Shown one piece after another: positions 16,911 to 27,199 of a stretch of 64,000 bases of DNA (positions are counted from its first letter, which is position 1; the number at the start of each line of letters is the position of its first letter). The translations under genes were made by a program, and so were the position numbers. The DNA lies in NCBI GenBank assembly GCA_002279935.1, contig NCCZ01000012.1, positions 1 through 64,000 on the forward strand. Direction: 5' to 3'. The notes beneath the pieces were generated by a model. That model made no database searches, was not told where the DNA came from, and worked only from the letters and a program-made list of their open reading frames with translations. The stretch comes from Hyphomicrobium sp. 12-62-95 (GTDB lineage: Bacteria > Pseudomonadota > Alphaproteobacteria > Rhizobiales > Hyphomicrobiaceae).

Positions 16911-17582
16911 GTGACCGGTGTCAGGTTGCGCGTCTGGGGCGATTTCGCCTGCTTTACCCGGCCGGAAATGAAGGTTGAGCGTGTCTCGTATGACGTGATA
17001 ACGCCCTCGGCCGCGCGTGGCATCCTAGAGGCTATCCATTGGAAGCCAGCCATTGTCTGGGCGATTGATCGCATTCATATTTTAAAACCTATCCGTTTTC
17101 AGACCTTCCGCCGCAACGAGGTTGGCTCGAAGATCCCGACTGGCAGCGTTCGCACCGCCATGAACCGCGAGACACTTGAGGGGCTAGGCCTTGCCGTGAA
17201 CGACGATCGCCAGCAGCGAGCGACGATCGCACTCACAAACGTAGACTACGTCATAGACGCGCACTTTGACTTGACGCCAAGGGCAGCCGAGGATGACACG
17301 CCTGCCAAGCATCTTGAAATGTTTAAGCGGCGGGCGGCCAAAGGGCAGTGTTTTCACCGTCCTTGCCTTGGCTGTCGAGAGTTCGCTGCCGATTTCGAAC
17401 TGGTCGAGGGCGCATTGCCGCCATCCTCCCTGCCGGACGCCGAGGCGTCACGCGACCTTGGATGGATGCTGTACGACATTGATTTCAAGAGCAATGAGAA
17501 GCGGCCGACATTCTTCCGGGCACATCTGGATAGTGGCGTGCTTGACGTGGCCAAAGCACGAGCACAGGGTCTCGTGCGATGA
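16911..17582 (+). CDS. cas5c: Cas5c, crRNA-processing Cascade subunit
   Basis: 223 residues from GTG 16911, chosen over the in-frame ATG at 16866 because AAGGAGAGG lies just upstream and the product then begins MTGVRLRVWGDFACF, the usual Cas5c N-terminus. In type I-C Cas5c replaces Cas6 and cuts the pre-crRNA at the repeat hairpin. The conserved run MKVERVSYDVITPSAARGIL is present. The end overlaps cas8c by four bases (ATGA). I see no truncation. A Cas6 gene is absent from this locus, as expected for I-C. Confidence 0.93.
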   Translation: MTGVRLRVWGDFACFTRPEMKVERVSYDVITPSAARGILEAIHWKPAIVWAIDRIHILKPIRFQTFRRNEVGSKIPTGSVRTAMNRETLEGLGLAVNDDRQQRATIALTNVDYVIDAHFDLTPRAAEDDTPAKHLEMFKRRAAKGQCFHRPCLGCREFAADFELVEGALPPSSLPDAEASRDLGWMLYDIDFKSNEKRPTFFRAHLDSGVLDVAKARAQGLVR

Positions 17583-19378
17583 CCATCCTTCAATCACTCG
17601 TTGCGCTTTATGAACGCTTGGAAAGGCGCGGTGAGACTATTCCGAGACAAGGCTATGCGCCGGTTCGCATTGGTTTCGTACTGGAACTGAATAGCAATGG
17701 CGAGCCTCTGAGCCTGATCGATATTCGGGACCACACGCAACGCAAGCCCCTGGCACCGAAGCTTTTGATGCCCGCTGTATCAAGGACCTCGGGCATTAAA
17801 CCAGCATTTTTGTGGGACAAGACCTCCTACGTCTTCGGTGTCACCGGACTTGAAGGTGGTGACGGTCGGTTGCTCGTTCCAGGACAGGGGAAGCGTACGT
17901 TGGACGAGCATGATGCCTTTCGCAAGGAGCACTGCGAGGCCCTTGCTGGTCTGGACGACGAGGGATTGAGGGCGCTCTATCGATTCTTGAATTCATGGTC
18001 TCCAGATAAATGGCAGTCGTCCGGCTTCTCGAACGACGCACTCGATCAGAATATTGCTTTCCGTCTTAAGGGCGATTTCGGTCGTCTGGATGAGCGAGAC
18101 GCCGCTAGAGATCTGATTGTTTCTCGAACCGCCGTGCGATCGACTTCAGCAACGTGCCTCATCACAGGGGAAGTCGGTCCAATTTCTTCCTTGCAACCTC
18201 AGCTCAAAGGCGTTGCAGGAGCCCAAAGCTCGGGAGCACCACTTGTATCCTTCAATGCCAGTGCCTTTGAGAGCTATGACTTAAAACAAGGCGCCAACGC
18301 CCCCGTATCCGAGGAAGCGGCTTTCAAATATGGCGCTGCCCTCAATTGGTTGCTGGACCGCGCCCATTCGCGTTCGTTCCGGCTCGGCGAAACGACGGTC
18401 GTCTTCTGGGCCGACCAGCGGCTGGATGCAGGAGATGGGGTCGAGGCCGATGCGGCCGAAGACGATCTCTGGGCGGCACTCGGTGGCGAGGCGCCCAAGG
18501 ACGCTGACGCCGCCGGTGCAGCCGAGATTGGCGGGGCTATTCAGGACGTGAAGACTCTGCGTCGCGCGCCCAATCCGAAATTGCAGGCTGAAACTCGTGT
18601 CCATATCCTCGGCCTCTCCCCAAACGCCGGTCGAATAGCAGTCCGGTTTTGGCTGGTCGATTCCTTCGGTCACTTAAAAAAGAACCTGGATCGTCATAAA
18701 CGCGACATGGAGATTAAACCACCTCCACGCAATCCGGATCAGAAGGCATTTGCTTTGTTGTACGAGGTCGCCGTGCAACGCAAGGCTGAGAACATCCCGC
18801 CGCGTGTTGGTGGTGAACTAGCCCGCGCCATTCTGTCGGGGGGGCGGTACCCCAGCACCCTTTTGAACTCGGTCGTCAGGCGCGTTCGGGTCGACCAGGA
18901 CATCAACGCCAACCGCGCAGCGCTCTGCAAAGCCATCATCAATCGCGATAATGATCAGGAGGTCATTCCCGTGGCGCTCGATCCAACAAATATGAACGCA
19001 GCCTACCGTCTGGGTCGGCTCTTCGCCCTTATCGAGAGCGCTCAGAGGGCAGCTCTCCCTGGCATCAAGGCGACGGTCAAGGACCGGTTTTTCGGCTCAG
19101 CCTGTGCTACGCCCGCCCGGGTATTCCCGCTTCTGCACAAGAACGCGATGAACCACCTAGCCTCCATCCGCAAAGAGCGTAGTCCTGGTCTAGCTCACTG
19201 GATAGAAAAGGAAATCGGCAGCATCTGGTCAGGCCTCTCCGACGATCTACCAAAAGCGCTGCGCCTCGAAGACCAGGGCCGTTTCATAGCAGGTTACTAC
19301 CATCAGAGATTTTCAAACTCGGACGGCGCATCCGAGGCACAAAGCGACCTTGCAAGCGAAATCCAAGGAGACGCATAA
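17579..19378 (+). CDS. cas8c: Cas8c (Csd1), large Cascade subunit
   Basis: 599 residues, the usual length for Cas8c/Csd1, which recognises the PAM and holds the Cascade backbone in type I-C. Signature segments include [19 protein letters not shown] and [11 protein letters not shown] in the middle and [14 protein letters not shown] near the C-terminus. It overlaps cas5c by ATGA and is followed within two bases of its stop by the cas7c start. No catalytic residues are expected. The N-terminal region and spacing are normal, so it appears functional. Confidence 0.93.
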   Translation: MTILQSLVALYERLERRGETIPRQGYAPVRIGFVLELNSNGEPLSLIDIRDHTQRKPLAPKLLMPAVSRTSGIKPAFLWDKTSYVFGVTGLEGGDGRLLVPGQGKRTLDEHDAFRKEHCEALAGLDDEGLRALYRFLNSWSPDKWQSSGFSNDALDQNIAFRLKGDFGRLDERDAARDLIVSRTAVRSTSATCLITGEVGPISSLQPQLKGVAGAQSSGAPLVSFNASAFESYDLKQGANAPVSEEAAFKYGAALNWLLDRAHSRSFRLGETTVVFWADQRLDAGDGVEADAAEDDLWAALGGEAPKDADAAGAAEIGGAIQDVKTLRRAPNPKLQAETRVHILGLSPNAGRIAVRFWLVDSFGHLKKNLDRHKRDMEIKPPPRNPDQKAFALLYEVAVQRKAENIPPRVGGELARAILSGGRYPSTLLNSVVRRVRVDQDINANRAALCKAIINRDNDQEVIPVALDPTNMNAAYRLGRLFALIESAQRAALPGIKATVKDRFFGSACATPARVFPLLHKNAMNHLASIRKERSPGLAHWIEKEIGSIWSGLSDDLPKALRLEDQGRFIAGYYHQRFSNSDGASEAQSDLASEIQGDA

Positions 19379-19379
19379 C

Positions 19380-20330
19380 ATGTCCGCCCTTACCAATCGC
19401 TATGATTTCGTCCTTTTCTTCGATGTCGCTAACGGTAATCCGAACGGTGACCCGGATGCTGGAAATCTGCCGCGCATGGATCCTGAGACCAGCCAAGGTC
19501 TGGTTTCTGACGTCTCGATCAAACGCAAGATTAGGAATTATGTCGCCGACGCGCGCGAAGGTAAGCCGGGTTATGCCATCTACATCACGGAGAATGCGGT
19601 TCTAAACGATCAGCATCGCAAAGCCTACGAAGCCATTCGGAGAGACGACAAGAAAGTGGCAACGGCCAAGATTCTCTCGCCTCAGAGTGACTCTGAGGCG
19701 GCAGAGCTGAGGGCTTGGATGTGCGCTAACTTCTTCGACATCCGCACATTTGGTGCGGTTATGAGCACAGGAGTCAACTGCGGTCAGGTACGCGGCCCCC
19801 TGCAGTTCACCTTCGGGCGCTCCGTAGAGCCCATCATGCCAATCGAAGTCTCGATTACGCGTATGGCTGCAACGAACGAGGCTGAAAAGAAAAAGCGAGG
19901 AGAAAGCGATGATGATGCCCGCAGCGACAACCGCACGATGGGTCGCAAGCACATTGTTCCCTACGGCCTCTACCGCGTCCATGGTTTCATCAACGCCAAG
20001 CTTGCCCAGAAAACCGGCTTTGACGAAAAGGATCTAGAACTACTGAAAGAGGCAATTGCGCGGATGTACGACCTTGATCGCTCCGCAGCCCGCGGAGAGA
20101 TGTCCGCTCGTCGCTTGATCGCTTTCCGCCACGATAGCGATCTTGGCAATGCGCCGACCCACAAGCTCTTTGAACGCGTCAGCGTGATGCGCACGAATGA
20201 TGGATCGAGCGTCTCTATCGGAGACAAGCGCTCTGACAACTGGCCGCCCGCCCGTGCATTTTCAGATTACGATATCAAACTTGATAGCGGCGGCTTGCCT
20301 GCAGGCGTCGCAATCGAGGAATGGATTTAG
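19380..20330 (+). CDS. cas7c: Cas7c (Csd2), Cascade backbone
   Basis: 316 residues starting at ATG 19380 behind AAGGAGA. It begins [20 protein letters not shown], and the [13 protein letters not shown] motif with [12 protein letters not shown] is diagnostic of Cas7 of type I-C (Csd2). Several copies polymerise along the crRNA spacer and define target length. The gene lies between cas8c and cas4 in the canonical order. No frameshift or deletion is visible. Confidence 0.95.
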   Translation: MSALTNRYDFVLFFDVANGNPNGDPDAGNLPRMDPETSQGLVSDVSIKRKIRNYVADAREGKPGYAIYITENAVLNDQHRKAYEAIRRDDKKVATAKILSPQSDSEAAELRAWMCANFFDIRTFGAVMSTGVNCGQVRGPLQFTFGRSVEPIMPIEVSITRMAATNEAEKKKRGESDDDARSDNRTMGRKHIVPYGLYRVHGFINAKLAQKTGFDEKDLELLKEAIARMYDLDRSAARGEMSARRLIAFRHDSDLGNAPTHKLFERVSVMRTNDGSSVSIGDKRSDNWPPARAFSDYDIKLDSGGLPAGVAIEEWI

Positions 20331-20340
20331 GACTTTCACG

Positions 20341-20979
20341 ATGCAGGCCTCTGTCGCCGACCTCATCCCGCTCTCTGCGCTCCAGCACATGCTCTATTGC
20401 CCGCGCCAATGTGCCCTGATCCATATCGAACAGATGTGGTCGGAAAACCGATTCACGGCGGAGGGGCGAGTGTTGCATGCAGCTACCTCCGAGACTGGCA
20501 GCGAGACCAGGCGCGGCGTTCGGGTCGTCAAAGCCATGCCCCTCGTTTCGCGGCGCCTCGGCGTGTCTGGTATTGCCGATCTCGTGGAGATGCAAAAGGA
20601 TGCCGAGGATTGCTGGCGCCCCTTTCCCGTCGAGTACAAACGGGGCAAGCCAAAAAGCCACCGTGCAGACGAGGTGCAGATCTGTGCCCAGGGCATGGCG
20701 CTCGAGGAGATGTTCGCAGTACAAATCCCGGAGGGAGCAATCTTCTACGGCGAGACCCGCCGCCGCATCATTGTACCTCTTGATGACTCCCTGCGGCAGC
20801 TGACCATGGAGACCGCCGCAGCCGCAGGCGCGCTTTTGACCGGCGGCGTCACCCCACCACCTAACTACGAGCCCCGCAAGTGCAACGGCTGCTCACTGCT
20901 GGACGCGTGCCAACCGCGGCGCCTCTCCCGCAATCAGACCGCGTCATCCTGGCTTGAGCGCCAGATCGCTCAGGGCTGA
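20341..20979 (+). CDS. cas4: Cas4 Fe-S nuclease for spacer acquisition
   Basis: 212 residues from ATG 20341. It has the Cas4 nuclease core with GIADLVEM (D80) and VEYKRGK (E98, K100), an RecB-type QICAQ motif (114-118), and the four cluster cysteines C20, C181, C184 and C190. Cas4 trims pre-spacers so that the PAM side is defined, together with Cas1-Cas2. It sits directly before cas1 as in typical I-C loci. Start and ribosome site are ordinary. Confidence 0.94.
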   Translation: MQASVADLIPLSALQHMLYCPRQCALIHIEQMWSENRFTAEGRVLHAATSETGSETRRGVRVVKAMPLVSRRLGVSGIADLVEMQKDAEDCWRPFPVEYKRGKPKSHRADEVQICAQGMALEEMFAVQIPEGAIFYGETRRRIIVPLDDSLRQLTMETAAAAGALLTGGVTPPPNYEPRKCNGCSLLDACQPRRLSRNQTASSWLERQIAQG

Positions 20980-20982
20980 GCC

Positions 20983-22023
20983 GTGCGGCCCTATCTCAAC
21001 ACCCTTTACGTCACCAGCCAAGGGGCTTGGCTGAATAAAGACGGAGCGAACATCGTCATCACCGTCGACGAGGTGGAGCGCGGGCGCGTGCCGCTCCACA
21101 CGCTAGGTGCTGTAATGGGCTTCGGACGGGTCTTGATAAGCCCGCCCCTTCTCGGAGCCTGTGCCGAGGCTGGCATTTCGGTCACCTACCTGACTGGAGA
21201 AGGCCGCTTTCTCGCCCGCGTTGAGGGACCTGTCTCCGGCAACGTTCTGCTCCGCCGCAACCAATACCGCTGGTCCGACGCGCCTGCCCGCCGGGACGGC
21301 ATCGTCAAGTCGATTGTGGCAGGCAAGATCCTCAATCAGAAAACGGTCATTGCGCGCGCCATTCGAGACCACAGCGGCACCACGGAAGTAGCGGCGCTCT
21401 CCGCCCTAACTAGTGCGAGTGATCGGCTCGGACAAATCGTGCGCCGACTCGAAAAGCCGCTTGGAACAGAAGAGTTGCGAGGCGCCGAAGGCGAGGCTGG
21501 ACGAGCGTATTTTGCCGTCTTCGATCATTTGATCCGCGGCGAGAAGCCGCTTTTTACCTTCAATGGACGAAGCCGCCGTCCGCCGCTAGACGCAGTCAAT
21601 GCTGTCCTTTCATTTCTCTACACCCTTCTTACGTCCGACTGCCGCGCCGCACTCGAAGCGGTGGGTCTCGATCCGGCAGTTGGGTATCTTCACTCTGATC
21701 GGCCGGGACGCCCAAGCCTCGCGCTGGATTTAATGGAAGAATTCCGGCCCTTCTTTGCCGATCGGTTAGCTTTGTCTCTTATCAATCGTCGCCAGCTGTC
21801 GGCCAAGGATTTCCGCATACTCGACAATGGCGCGACGCTACTCACCGATGAGGGCCGCAAGGCTGTGCTTGTCGCTTATCAGGAACGCAAGCGTGACGAA
21901 ATTCAGCATCTATTTCTTGGCGAAAAGCTGACCGTTGGCCTCTTATGGTTCGTGCAGGCTCAACTCTTGGCCCGCCACATCCGCGGCGATCTCGATGCCT
22001 ATCCACCCTTCATATGGAAGTAA
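20983..22023 (+). CDS. cas1: Cas1 integrase
   Basis: 346 residues, starting at GTG 20983 three bases after cas4. Catalytic residues are in place: E169 in the GAEGEAGRAYF motif, H237 in YLHSDRPGR and D249 in the ALDLMEEFRP helix. Cas1 with Cas2 inserts new spacers at the leader end of the array. All expected segments are present, so adaptation should be functional if expressed. Confidence 0.95.
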   Translation: MRPYLNTLYVTSQGAWLNKDGANIVITVDEVERGRVPLHTLGAVMGFGRVLISPPLLGACAEAGISVTYLTGEGRFLARVEGPVSGNVLLRRNQYRWSDAPARRDGIVKSIVAGKILNQKTVIARAIRDHSGTTEVAALSALTSASDRLGQIVRRLEKPLGTEELRGAEGEAGRAYFAVFDHLIRGEKPLFTFNGRSRRPPLDAVNAVLSFLYTLLTSDCRAALEAVGLDPAVGYLHSDRPGRPSLALDLMEEFRPFFADRLALSLINRRQLSAKDFRILDNGATLLTDEGRKAVLVAYQERKRDEIQHLFLGEKLTVGLLWFVQAQLLARHIRGDLDAYPPFIWK

Positions 22024-22032
22024 GCTTAGCTC

Positions 22033-22323
22033 ATGATGGTCCTCATTACATACGATGTCGGCACCGCGACCGACGGTGGCAAGCGGCGACTGAGGAGGGT
22101 TGCGCGCGCTTGCCAGGATTACGGGCAAAGGGTTCAGTTCTCCGTGTTCGAATGCGAGGTCGACCCGGCCCAATGGGTAAAACTGCGCGATCGATTGTTG
22201 AAGGAAATCGAGCCTGAGCGCGATAGTCTGCGATTTTATCACCTTGGCGCCAACTGGAAGGGCAAGGTCGAACATCTGGGTGCGAAGCCCGCCCTTGATC
22301 TCGATGGGCCGCTCGTTTTTTAA
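22033..22323 (+). CDS. cas2: Cas2 integrase subunit
   Basis: 96 residues beginning MMVLITYDVGT, with the ferredoxin-like fold of Cas2 (YDVGTATDGGKRRLRRVARA and the later VFECEVDPAQW). It forms the dimer that bridges two Cas1 dimers. It is the last gene of the operon and its stop is followed by the 186-base leader. Two adjacent ATG codons (22033, 22036) make the exact start uncertain by one residue. Confidence 0.95.
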   Translation: MMVLITYDVGTATDGGKRRLRRVARACQDYGQRVQFSVFECEVDPAQWVKLRDRLLKEIEPERDSLRFYHLGANWKGKVEHLGAKPALDLDGPLVF

Positions 22324-22509
22324 GGGGGACGTGCGAACCCCAAGTGTCCTTTCGGAATCCAGAAGGTTCGCGGCTTGCGTAAGTCCATGGAATAACGGAC
22401 GATATGGCTGTTCTGAGAGCGAGCATTTGCATAGCGCCTCCCCCTCGTTGGGAGGTTCGCGCAATCGATCGTATTTAGCGTTCTTTGACATCGTGTTAGA
22501 TAAACAACG
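22324..22509 (+). promoter_or_regulatory. CRISPR leader
   Basis: The 186 bases between cas2 and the first repeat end in a comparatively AT-rich stretch (about 22470-22509, including TCTTTGACATCGTGTTAGAT). The leader lies on the cas2 side and the repeats end in GAAAC away from it, as in I-C arrays. It should contain the array promoter and the integration site for new spacers. Confidence 0.8.
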
Positions 22510-25306
22510 GTCGCCCGCTCACGCGCGGGCGCGGATTGAAACGATGCGCAGCCGGGCTGTGCACCGCAGGCATGAGTCGCCCGCTCACGCGCGGGCGCGG
22601 ATTGAAACACGCGATAGCAATATGCGTCGGTGGCGGCGGTGGGTCGCCCGCTCACGCGCGGGCGCGGATTGAAACTGGTGCGACATCTACCTGACCGGCG
22701 TCGACCACGTCGCCCGCTCACGCGCGGGCGCGGATTGAAACCCTGGAACTGTTGCTGGGACGGTGACTACCAATGGTCGCCCGCTCACGCGCGGGCGCGG
22801 ATTGAAACCACTCGAAAACCGATATGCGCCCCCACCATCACGAGTCGCCCGCTCACGCGCGGGCGCGGATTGAAACCAGGCTTCTAGCTCGTCGCGCGAT
22901 AGGCACTTGAGGTCGCCCGCTCACGCGCGGGCGCGGATTGAAACAGTGTCGGTATCCGGTCAAGGTCAACCGCGCGCATGTCGCCCGCTCACGCGCGGGC
23001 GCGGATTGAAACACCCGTTGTGAGATCACCGCGAACCCGTGCCGCGTCGCCCGCTCACGCGCGGGCGCGGATTGAAACGTCCCAGCGCCGATGACGTGGC
23101 TCAACCAGGGCCGGTCGCCCGCTCACGCGCGGGCGCGGATTGAAACATCCCATCCCGGCTCAATGTGTAATGCGCTGAAAGGTCGCCCGCTCACGCGCGG
23201 GCGCGGATTGAAACTAGCGGAAGCTATCGAGGCCACGGGCGAAACCAAGTCGCCCGCTCACGCGCGGGCGCGGATTGAAACTCAGGAAAACTTCAGGACC
23301 GCTATCCTCTGCCCAGGTCGCCCGCTCACGCGCGGGCGCGGATTGAAACATCAGCGACGTCGAGGCCATGTGGCCGGTGATGAGTCGCCCGCTCACGCGC
23401 GGGCGCGGATTGAAACGGCGTCTTCCGCCCCTACGGGTACAGCCCACAAGTCGCCCGCTCACGCGCGGGCGCGGATTGAAACACGATGAAGCGTGCGTGG
23501 CAGATGTGGGGACCGTCGTCGCCCGCTCACGCGCGGGCGCGGATTGAAACCGGGTCGTGGATTGCAGCTTGCGCAGCGTCGTAGGTCGCCCGCTCACGCG
23601 CGGGCGCGGATTGAAACCTTGGCCGAGCCGCTATTGGCCACGCGCTGCGGCAGGTCGCCCGCTCACGCGCGGGCGCGGATTGAAACATATTATGTGCGGC
23701 TGGATGATCGCGCACCGAAGGGTCGCCCGCTCACGCGCGGGCGCGGATTGAAACATAGAATATGGGGCCCTTTGTCCGCCGATTCTGGTCGCCCGCTCAC
23801 GCGCGGGCGCGGATTGAAACGTGCAGTCGTACTTAACCCGAACCGCAATGAGGACCGTCGCCCGCTCACGCGCGGGCGCGGATTGAAACATGTTAAGCTC
23901 CTTGTTACGCCTCGCGAGGGGCGAGGTCGCCCGCTCACGCGCGGGCGCGGATTGAAACCATTTCCGTGCGCTCATTGCGCCCTCCATTGATTGTCGCCCG
24001 CTCACGCGCGGGCGCGGATTGAAACTTGGCATGCGTGATGACGAATGACCCGTTGTTGACGTCGCCCGCTCACGCGCGGGCGCGGATTGAAACTGTCCCT
24101 TGCCGCCGGGATTTACCCGAAAACCAACGTCGCCCGCTCACGCGCGGGCGCGGATTGAAACGGCCCTTCTGGCCTTTCTTGCGGCTTGTCCCATTGGTCG
24201 CCCGCTCACGCGCGGGCGCGGATTGAAACAATCAAATCCCCATAAGGCCGCCAGGAAGCGCGACGTCGCCCGCTCACGCGCGGGCGCGGATTGAAACTAA
24301 CGAACGCCTCCGACTGGATGGCGCAAGGCAGTCGCCCGCTCACGCGCGGGCGCGGATTGAAACGCTGCCGTCCGCTGGACCGACCTCGATCGTCCAGGTC
24401 GCCCGCTCACGCGCGGGCGCGGATTGAAACCGTTTTGAGGACAGCAAAAAGGCCCGGCAAAAACGTCGCCCGCTCACGCGCGGGCGCGGATTGAAACCTA
24501 CGTCTTTCCCCGACCCGGCCGATACGCCGCTGGTCGCCCGCTCACGCGCGGGCGCGGATTGAAACGACCATAGCTTGACCGCCATCGCATCATTGACGGG
24601 TCGCCCGCTCACGCGCGGGCGCGGATTGAAACGGGTCAATCGGTGGCGTGGCGGCGTCCTTGGCCTGTCGCCCGCTCACGCGCGGGCGCGGATTGAAACC
24701 GAGACTACACAGAAATGTGGGAGTGGTTTTCATCGTCGCCCGCTCACGCGCGGGCGCGGATTGAAACGGTGCAGAGGGCACCCCAAAGGGGCCGGAGGGT
24801 ATGTCGCCCGCTCACGCGCGGGCGCGGATTGAAACATGTTTGTAGAGCTTGGCGCGTCGTCCACAATCACGTCGCCCGCTCACGCGCGGGCGCGGATTGA
24901 AACAAACAATATGCATTCCGTGGAATAGATCCAATCGTCGCCCGCTCACGCGCGGGCGCGGATTGAAACACGGGCTCAACGTGTCCGATCTTGTCGCTCA
25001 TGGCCGGTCGCCCGCTCACGCGCGGGCGCGGATTGAAACACCTGCCAGGATAAGCTAACAGCCTATCTGTTAGGTCGCCCGCTCACGCGCGGGCGCGGAT
25101 TGAAACGATGTCGTCGGGGATGGGCGGCGGGACTGGGACCGTCGCCCGCTCACGCGCGGGCGCGGATTGAAACAACATACTGATCAGACTCTAAGTTTAT
25201 GCTTTTGGTCGCCCGCTCACGCGCGGGCGCGGATTGAAACGTCTTTGACGCCGACAAGCCGACCCGCAACGTGGTCGCCCGCTCACGCGCGGGCGCGGAT
25301 TGAAAC
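22510..25306 (+). CRISPR. Type I-C CRISPR array, 42 repeats and 41 spacers
   Basis: A 33-base repeat beginning GTCGCCCGCTCACGC and ending GCGGATTGAAAC occurs 42 times at 66-69-base spacing. Spacers are 33-36 bases. The repeat contains a 7-base stem CGCCCGC/GCGGGCG around a TCACGC loop, the site recognised by Cas5c. By eye all copies, including the last, are identical. Transcription runs left to right from the leader. The uniform repeats and varied spacers indicate an active, recently maintained array. Confidence 0.98.
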
Positions 25307-25512
25307 ATATTGGTCCGGCAGTTTCCGGGTTCATCCGCACGTTCGAAACGAGTGCACTCTCGTTCAACTCGGGCGGAGCCACGAAACGATTACGATATTG
25401 ACTTTTAGGACCGTCAGAAAACTCCCTGTGAACTCATCTCCGAAAGAGCATTTGCTGCGACCGGGCACTGTAGTACTGCACGACCCGTTCGGGACTAGGT
25501 AAAAGAGGCCCA

Positions 25513-25758
25513 ATGCCGATTGCAACAGTCAAGCAGCTCTGCAAGCCTAGCCCTCTCGTTAACTCCGACAGCCTCGTCGAACAGGTAGCACAGCTGGAAA
25601 TCTTCGGTGAGTTGGCCAAGGCCGGCAATGAGTTCTTCAAGCGGAACCCCTTTACGGCTGACCGGCGCTGCGACATGACTGCCTCCTGCGCTCGTAAGCG
25701 TGCCGAGCTGACGGCACCGACGTGGAGAGCGCAAGCCAATGAGGGTGCCGCTCCATGA
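25513..25758 (+). CDS. Small hypothetical protein upstream of the SEC-C gene
   Basis: 81 residues from ATG 25513. It contains a helical stretch (VEQVAQLEIFGELAKAGNEF) and a region with two cysteines near RRCDMTASCARKR, then a loose tail. Its stop (25756-25758) overlaps the ATG of the SEC-C gene, which is the main sign that it is real. I do not recognise the family. The 206 bases between the last repeat and this gene contain nothing else I can identify. Confidence 0.45.
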   Translation: MPIATVKQLCKPSPLVNSDSLVEQVAQLEIFGELAKAGNEFFKRNPFTADRRCDMTASCARKRAELTAPTWRAQANEGAAP

Positions 25759-26699
25759 TCTTTGCCTTTGAGCCTGGAAGTGAGCCGGACAAGAGGCGCA
25801 TCGTCGCTCGCATTGCCGACGAAAGCGGGGTCGAAACCTACAATTGTAGCGTAGACGCCTGCTCCAATCCCGTCTGCCGGTGCCGCACGACAAACGTGTT
25901 GCTGACGCCGCGGACGCCGGGGCTACCAGAACGGAAAGTCGCCCTCGATCTCAACACCCGCGGCATCGACGAGCCCTTTGCCAAGCGGGCATCGGCCGAG
26001 GAAATAGCCTACAGCGAGAGATTGCTCGCGGGGATGGAGGAAGCGGATTTCGCTCTGCTCGACAGTATCCATTACACGATGAAAAACCAGATCTGCGAGG
26101 AGGCCGCGCCGAGCGAGATCAAGGCGCACTTTAACTTCGACGAAATCGAGCGCTCGTCGCTGACCCAGGCCTATAACGACATTCTGCCGTTTGGCAACAG
26201 GTTCGTGATTACTGTTGGGGACGCCGACTATGTCGTGCTGGACCAGTACTGCGTCAGGCCAGGCTGCAAGTGTACGGACACCTATCTCAATGTTTTTCCT
26301 GTCGAGGAACACGGCAAGCTCCCAGAGGCGACCGGGGTGATCAGCGTCGATTACGACGCTGTACGCTGGGAGGCCGGCGCCGGCGAGCCACTGGCCTGCG
26401 ACGTGGCAGACCTCCGGCGTCAGATGGAAAGCGCCAGCCCTGGCCTCTACAAGCGTCTGCGGGCGCGGCACAAGAAGATGCGCGCCATCTATGCCCACTG
26501 CCGGCAACGCGAACTTGAGGCACGCCACGCGGTGCGGGATGCCGCCCCGGTCGGGCGCAACGATCTCTGTCCCTGTGGGTCTGGCAAAAAATACAAGAAG
26601 TGCTGCATGGGGAAGATGGCGCGCACGACCCTGCTCGACGGCGACAGAGAGTTGCCTCCTGCCATGGTCAACGCGATCAAAGCTCCACGGAGTCCGTGA
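25755..26699 (+). CDS. SEC-C motif zinc-binding protein with duplicated cysteine motifs
   Basis: 314 residues. The C-terminus carries a classic SEC-C motif, NDLCPCGSGKKYKKCC, which binds zinc. The N-terminal part has a CSNPVCRC cysteine cluster near residue 38 and a CVRPGCKC cluster near residue 175, each followed by a hydrophobic strand, implying an internally duplicated metal-binding domain of about 130 residues. SEC-C tails occur on many proteins, including SecA and YecA-like proteins, and do not define a function. It is coupled by overlaps on both sides to 25513 and 26699. Role unknown; location beside the array suggests a defence-island gene, but that is inference. Confidence 0.75.
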   Translation: MIFAFEPGSEPDKRRIVARIADESGVETYNCSVDACSNPVCRCRTTNVLLTPRTPGLPERKVALDLNTRGIDEPFAKRASAEEIAYSERLLAGMEEADFALLDSIHYTMKNQICEEAAPSEIKAHFNFDEIERSSLTQAYNDILPFGNRFVITVGDADYVVLDQYCVRPGCKCTDTYLNVFPVEEHGKLPEATGVISVDYDAVRWEAGAGEPLACDVADLRRQMESASPGLYKRLRARHKKMRAIYAHCRQRELEARHAVRDAAPVGRNDLCPCGSGKKYKKCCMGKMARTTLLDGDRELPPAMVNAIKAPRSP

Positions 26700-27199
26700 T
26701 GCGCCCGAAAAAGCCCTGCCGTGCCGGCTTCGACCAGGTACGCATCACGAGGGATGGTACCTCGGCGATCATTGAGCACGCCGATCCTACGATTTCGACC
26801 ACAAGCCTCACCATTGGCGCCGAGATCGACCAGATGACGGACCACGATATTCTAGCTCTCTATAATGCCGTCATCGCCTCGCAGGAGCAGATCCTGCGGG
26901 AGTGGGACAACACGGTGACCGAAATCCCCGCCGGCAAGCCGCAGATCAAGCGCGACCGCGAGGGGACCTTACTGCCGCGCGGCAAGGTGCTGCGTTGCGT
27001 CATCGAGAGTGACGCCGGTGGCGAGACCGTCATCTGCATCGATGACAAAGAGCTTTCGATCAGCGAGTTTGGGCGCCTGCTTCGCATCTATGCCGGCTGG
27101 GGTATGCGAATCGCCTTCGTGCCAGAAGAACTGGTTCATGAGAACCCGAAGGTCGCCGTCCGCGAGCCCCGGCGTCGCGGCAGGCAGTCGTGCGAATAA
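26699..27199 (+). CDS. Hypothetical protein coupled to the SEC-C protein
   Basis: 166 residues from ATG 26699, overlapping the SEC-C stop as TGATG. The N-terminus (KPCRAGFDQVRITRDGTSAI) and a middle region with VIEIPAGKPQIK-like and VICIDDKELSISEFGRLL segments suggest a beta-rich fold, and the Arg-rich tail may bind nucleic acid. I recognise this as a recurrent conserved hypothetical but not as a named family. It likely functions with its upstream partner. The longer frame from 26600 is excluded because it overlaps the SEC-C gene out of frame. Confidence 0.6.
   Translation: MRPKKPCRAGFDQVRITRDGTSAIIEHADPTISTTSLTIGAEIDQMTDHDILALYNAVIASQEQILREWDNTVTEIPAGKPQIKRDREGTLLPRGKVLRCVIESDAGGETVICIDDKELSISEFGRLLRIYAGWGMRIAFVPEELVHENPKVAVREPRRRGRQSCE

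Noticed and set aside
22543..25273. Spacers matching the neighbouring element (self-targeting)
   Set aside because: Reading the spacers by eye against the window showed no obvious matches, but this cannot replace an exact search, so no claim is made.
22510..25306. Many open frames of 60-165 codons through the repeat array on both strands
   Set aside because: They consist of the translated repeat (for example RPLTRGRGLK or FNPRPRVSGR) with spacer residues between, and have no ribosome sites; they are artefacts of a stop-free repeat.
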